Assembly: GCA_014825775.1 (NCBI GenBank)
Contig: MVAQ01000078.1
Coordinates: 1 to 64,000 of the forward strand
Direction: 5' to 3'
DNA length: 64,000 bases
Origin: Krasilnikovozyma curviuscula
Lineage: Eukaryota; Basidiomycota; Tremellomycetes; Cystofilobasidiales; Mrakiaceae
Shown: positions 63,580 to 64,000 of the stretch, piece by piece
How the letters are laid out: every line of letters starts with the position of its first letter
Position numbering within the stretch: position 1 is the first letter of the stretch
Made by a program: the position numbers and the translations under genes
Notes under the pieces: model-generated
Databases searched by the model: none
Told to the model about the DNA's origin: nothing
What the model saw: the letters and a program-made list of their open reading frames with translations, nothing else

Positions 63580-64000
63580 CCTCCCACTATTCAGTGTCCT
63601 ACTATATCATAATAGTTCAGTTATTGTTTCTAGCTTACACAAACAGGGATAGTGTGTTGTAGCCTAGTGATAGAGCTACGACGTTGATCATGAGGATGTG
63701 ATGAGTTAAAGAATAAAGCAAACAAACTCAAGGGTGACTAGATGCAAGAGGCAAGAGTAGGTTGTAACACTAGGGGAGATGGCCTTTCCCTGGATGAGAA
63801 CCATTTGCTTAGGGTGTCCATGTGCAAAATACGCCGTGAAGGGTCCGTCGCAGAAAGAAATGTAAACAAACGCGCGACATTTTTAAGTGTATTTGCAGCT
63901 CTTCGCTTCCGGGAACAACCTGGATCTCTCTCACACCGTCCCTTGTGTGACCTGTGGCCGTGGCCTCTGCCCCTGCGAGCGCGAGCGACGGACGGGATCG
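63580..64000. other. Upstream region of kinase gene at window edge
   Basis: About 420 bp, likely the kinase promoter. No open frame of note and no RNA gene recognised. Confidence 0.4.

Overview
This window is nuclear DNA from a fungus, most likely a basidiomycete and possibly a tremellomycete-like yeast. Genes are densely packed on both strands. Nearly every gene is broken by many short spliceosomal introns, mostly 50-100 nt with GTRNGT...YAG borders. The protein families are typical fungal ones: a Slt2/Mpk1 MAP kinase, a Bud4-type septin-associated protein, acetylornithine aminotransferase and a bifunctional PabA-PabB. I cannot name the species. All gene models are my own splicing of the raw sequence and are not supported by transcript data.

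Layout. 1-10 kb: a truncated beta-rich cell-surface protein (-), an unrecognised probably nuclear protein (+), the cell-wall-integrity MAP kinase MPK1 (-) and a PhnP-like metallo-beta-lactamase hydrolase (-). 10-22 kb: mitochondrial ARG8 (-), BUD4-like (+), a decayed quinone-oxidoreductase pseudogene (+), a CPS1-type M20 carboxypeptidase (+) and PBN1/PIG-X (+). 23-34 kb: an ERMP1-like M28 membrane peptidase (+), cohesin RAD21/SCC1 (-) and a secreted type-B carboxylesterase (+). 34-50 kb: aminodeoxychorismate synthase ABZ1 (+), a single-pass surface protein (+), a sulfonate/taurine dioxygenase (-) divergent from a Dal5/Soa1-type transporter (+), an ARO8-type aminotransferase (-) and 2-methylcitrate dehydratase (-). 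50-64 kb, all on the minus strand: the PKA catalytic subunit, a seven-transmembrane receptor, POL12, a small membrane protein and a divergent CaMK-like kinase.

How genes may work together. The dioxygenase and transporter share a 397-bp promoter with ATG-N4-CAT palindromes and look like a sulfonate-sulfur scavenging pair. The PKA catalytic gene and the 7TM receptor are neighbours on one strand and may belong to one cAMP pathway. The promoters of RAD21 and POL12, both S-phase genes elsewhere, each carry an ACGCGT (MCB) box about 220-250 bp before the start codon with a second half-site nearby. The CPS1, PBN1 and ERMP1-like genes all act in the secretory/vacuolar system and lie head to tail.

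I saw no CRISPR array, no intact transposon, no rRNA and no convincing tRNA. I found no clear evidence of a wholly new biological system. The most interesting points are gene-structure and regulatory details: an 11-nt terminal exon that completes the PKA FxxF tail, two separase-like sites in RAD21, the sulfonate gene pair and its palindromes, the pseudogene, and an extended extracellular N-terminus on the receptor.
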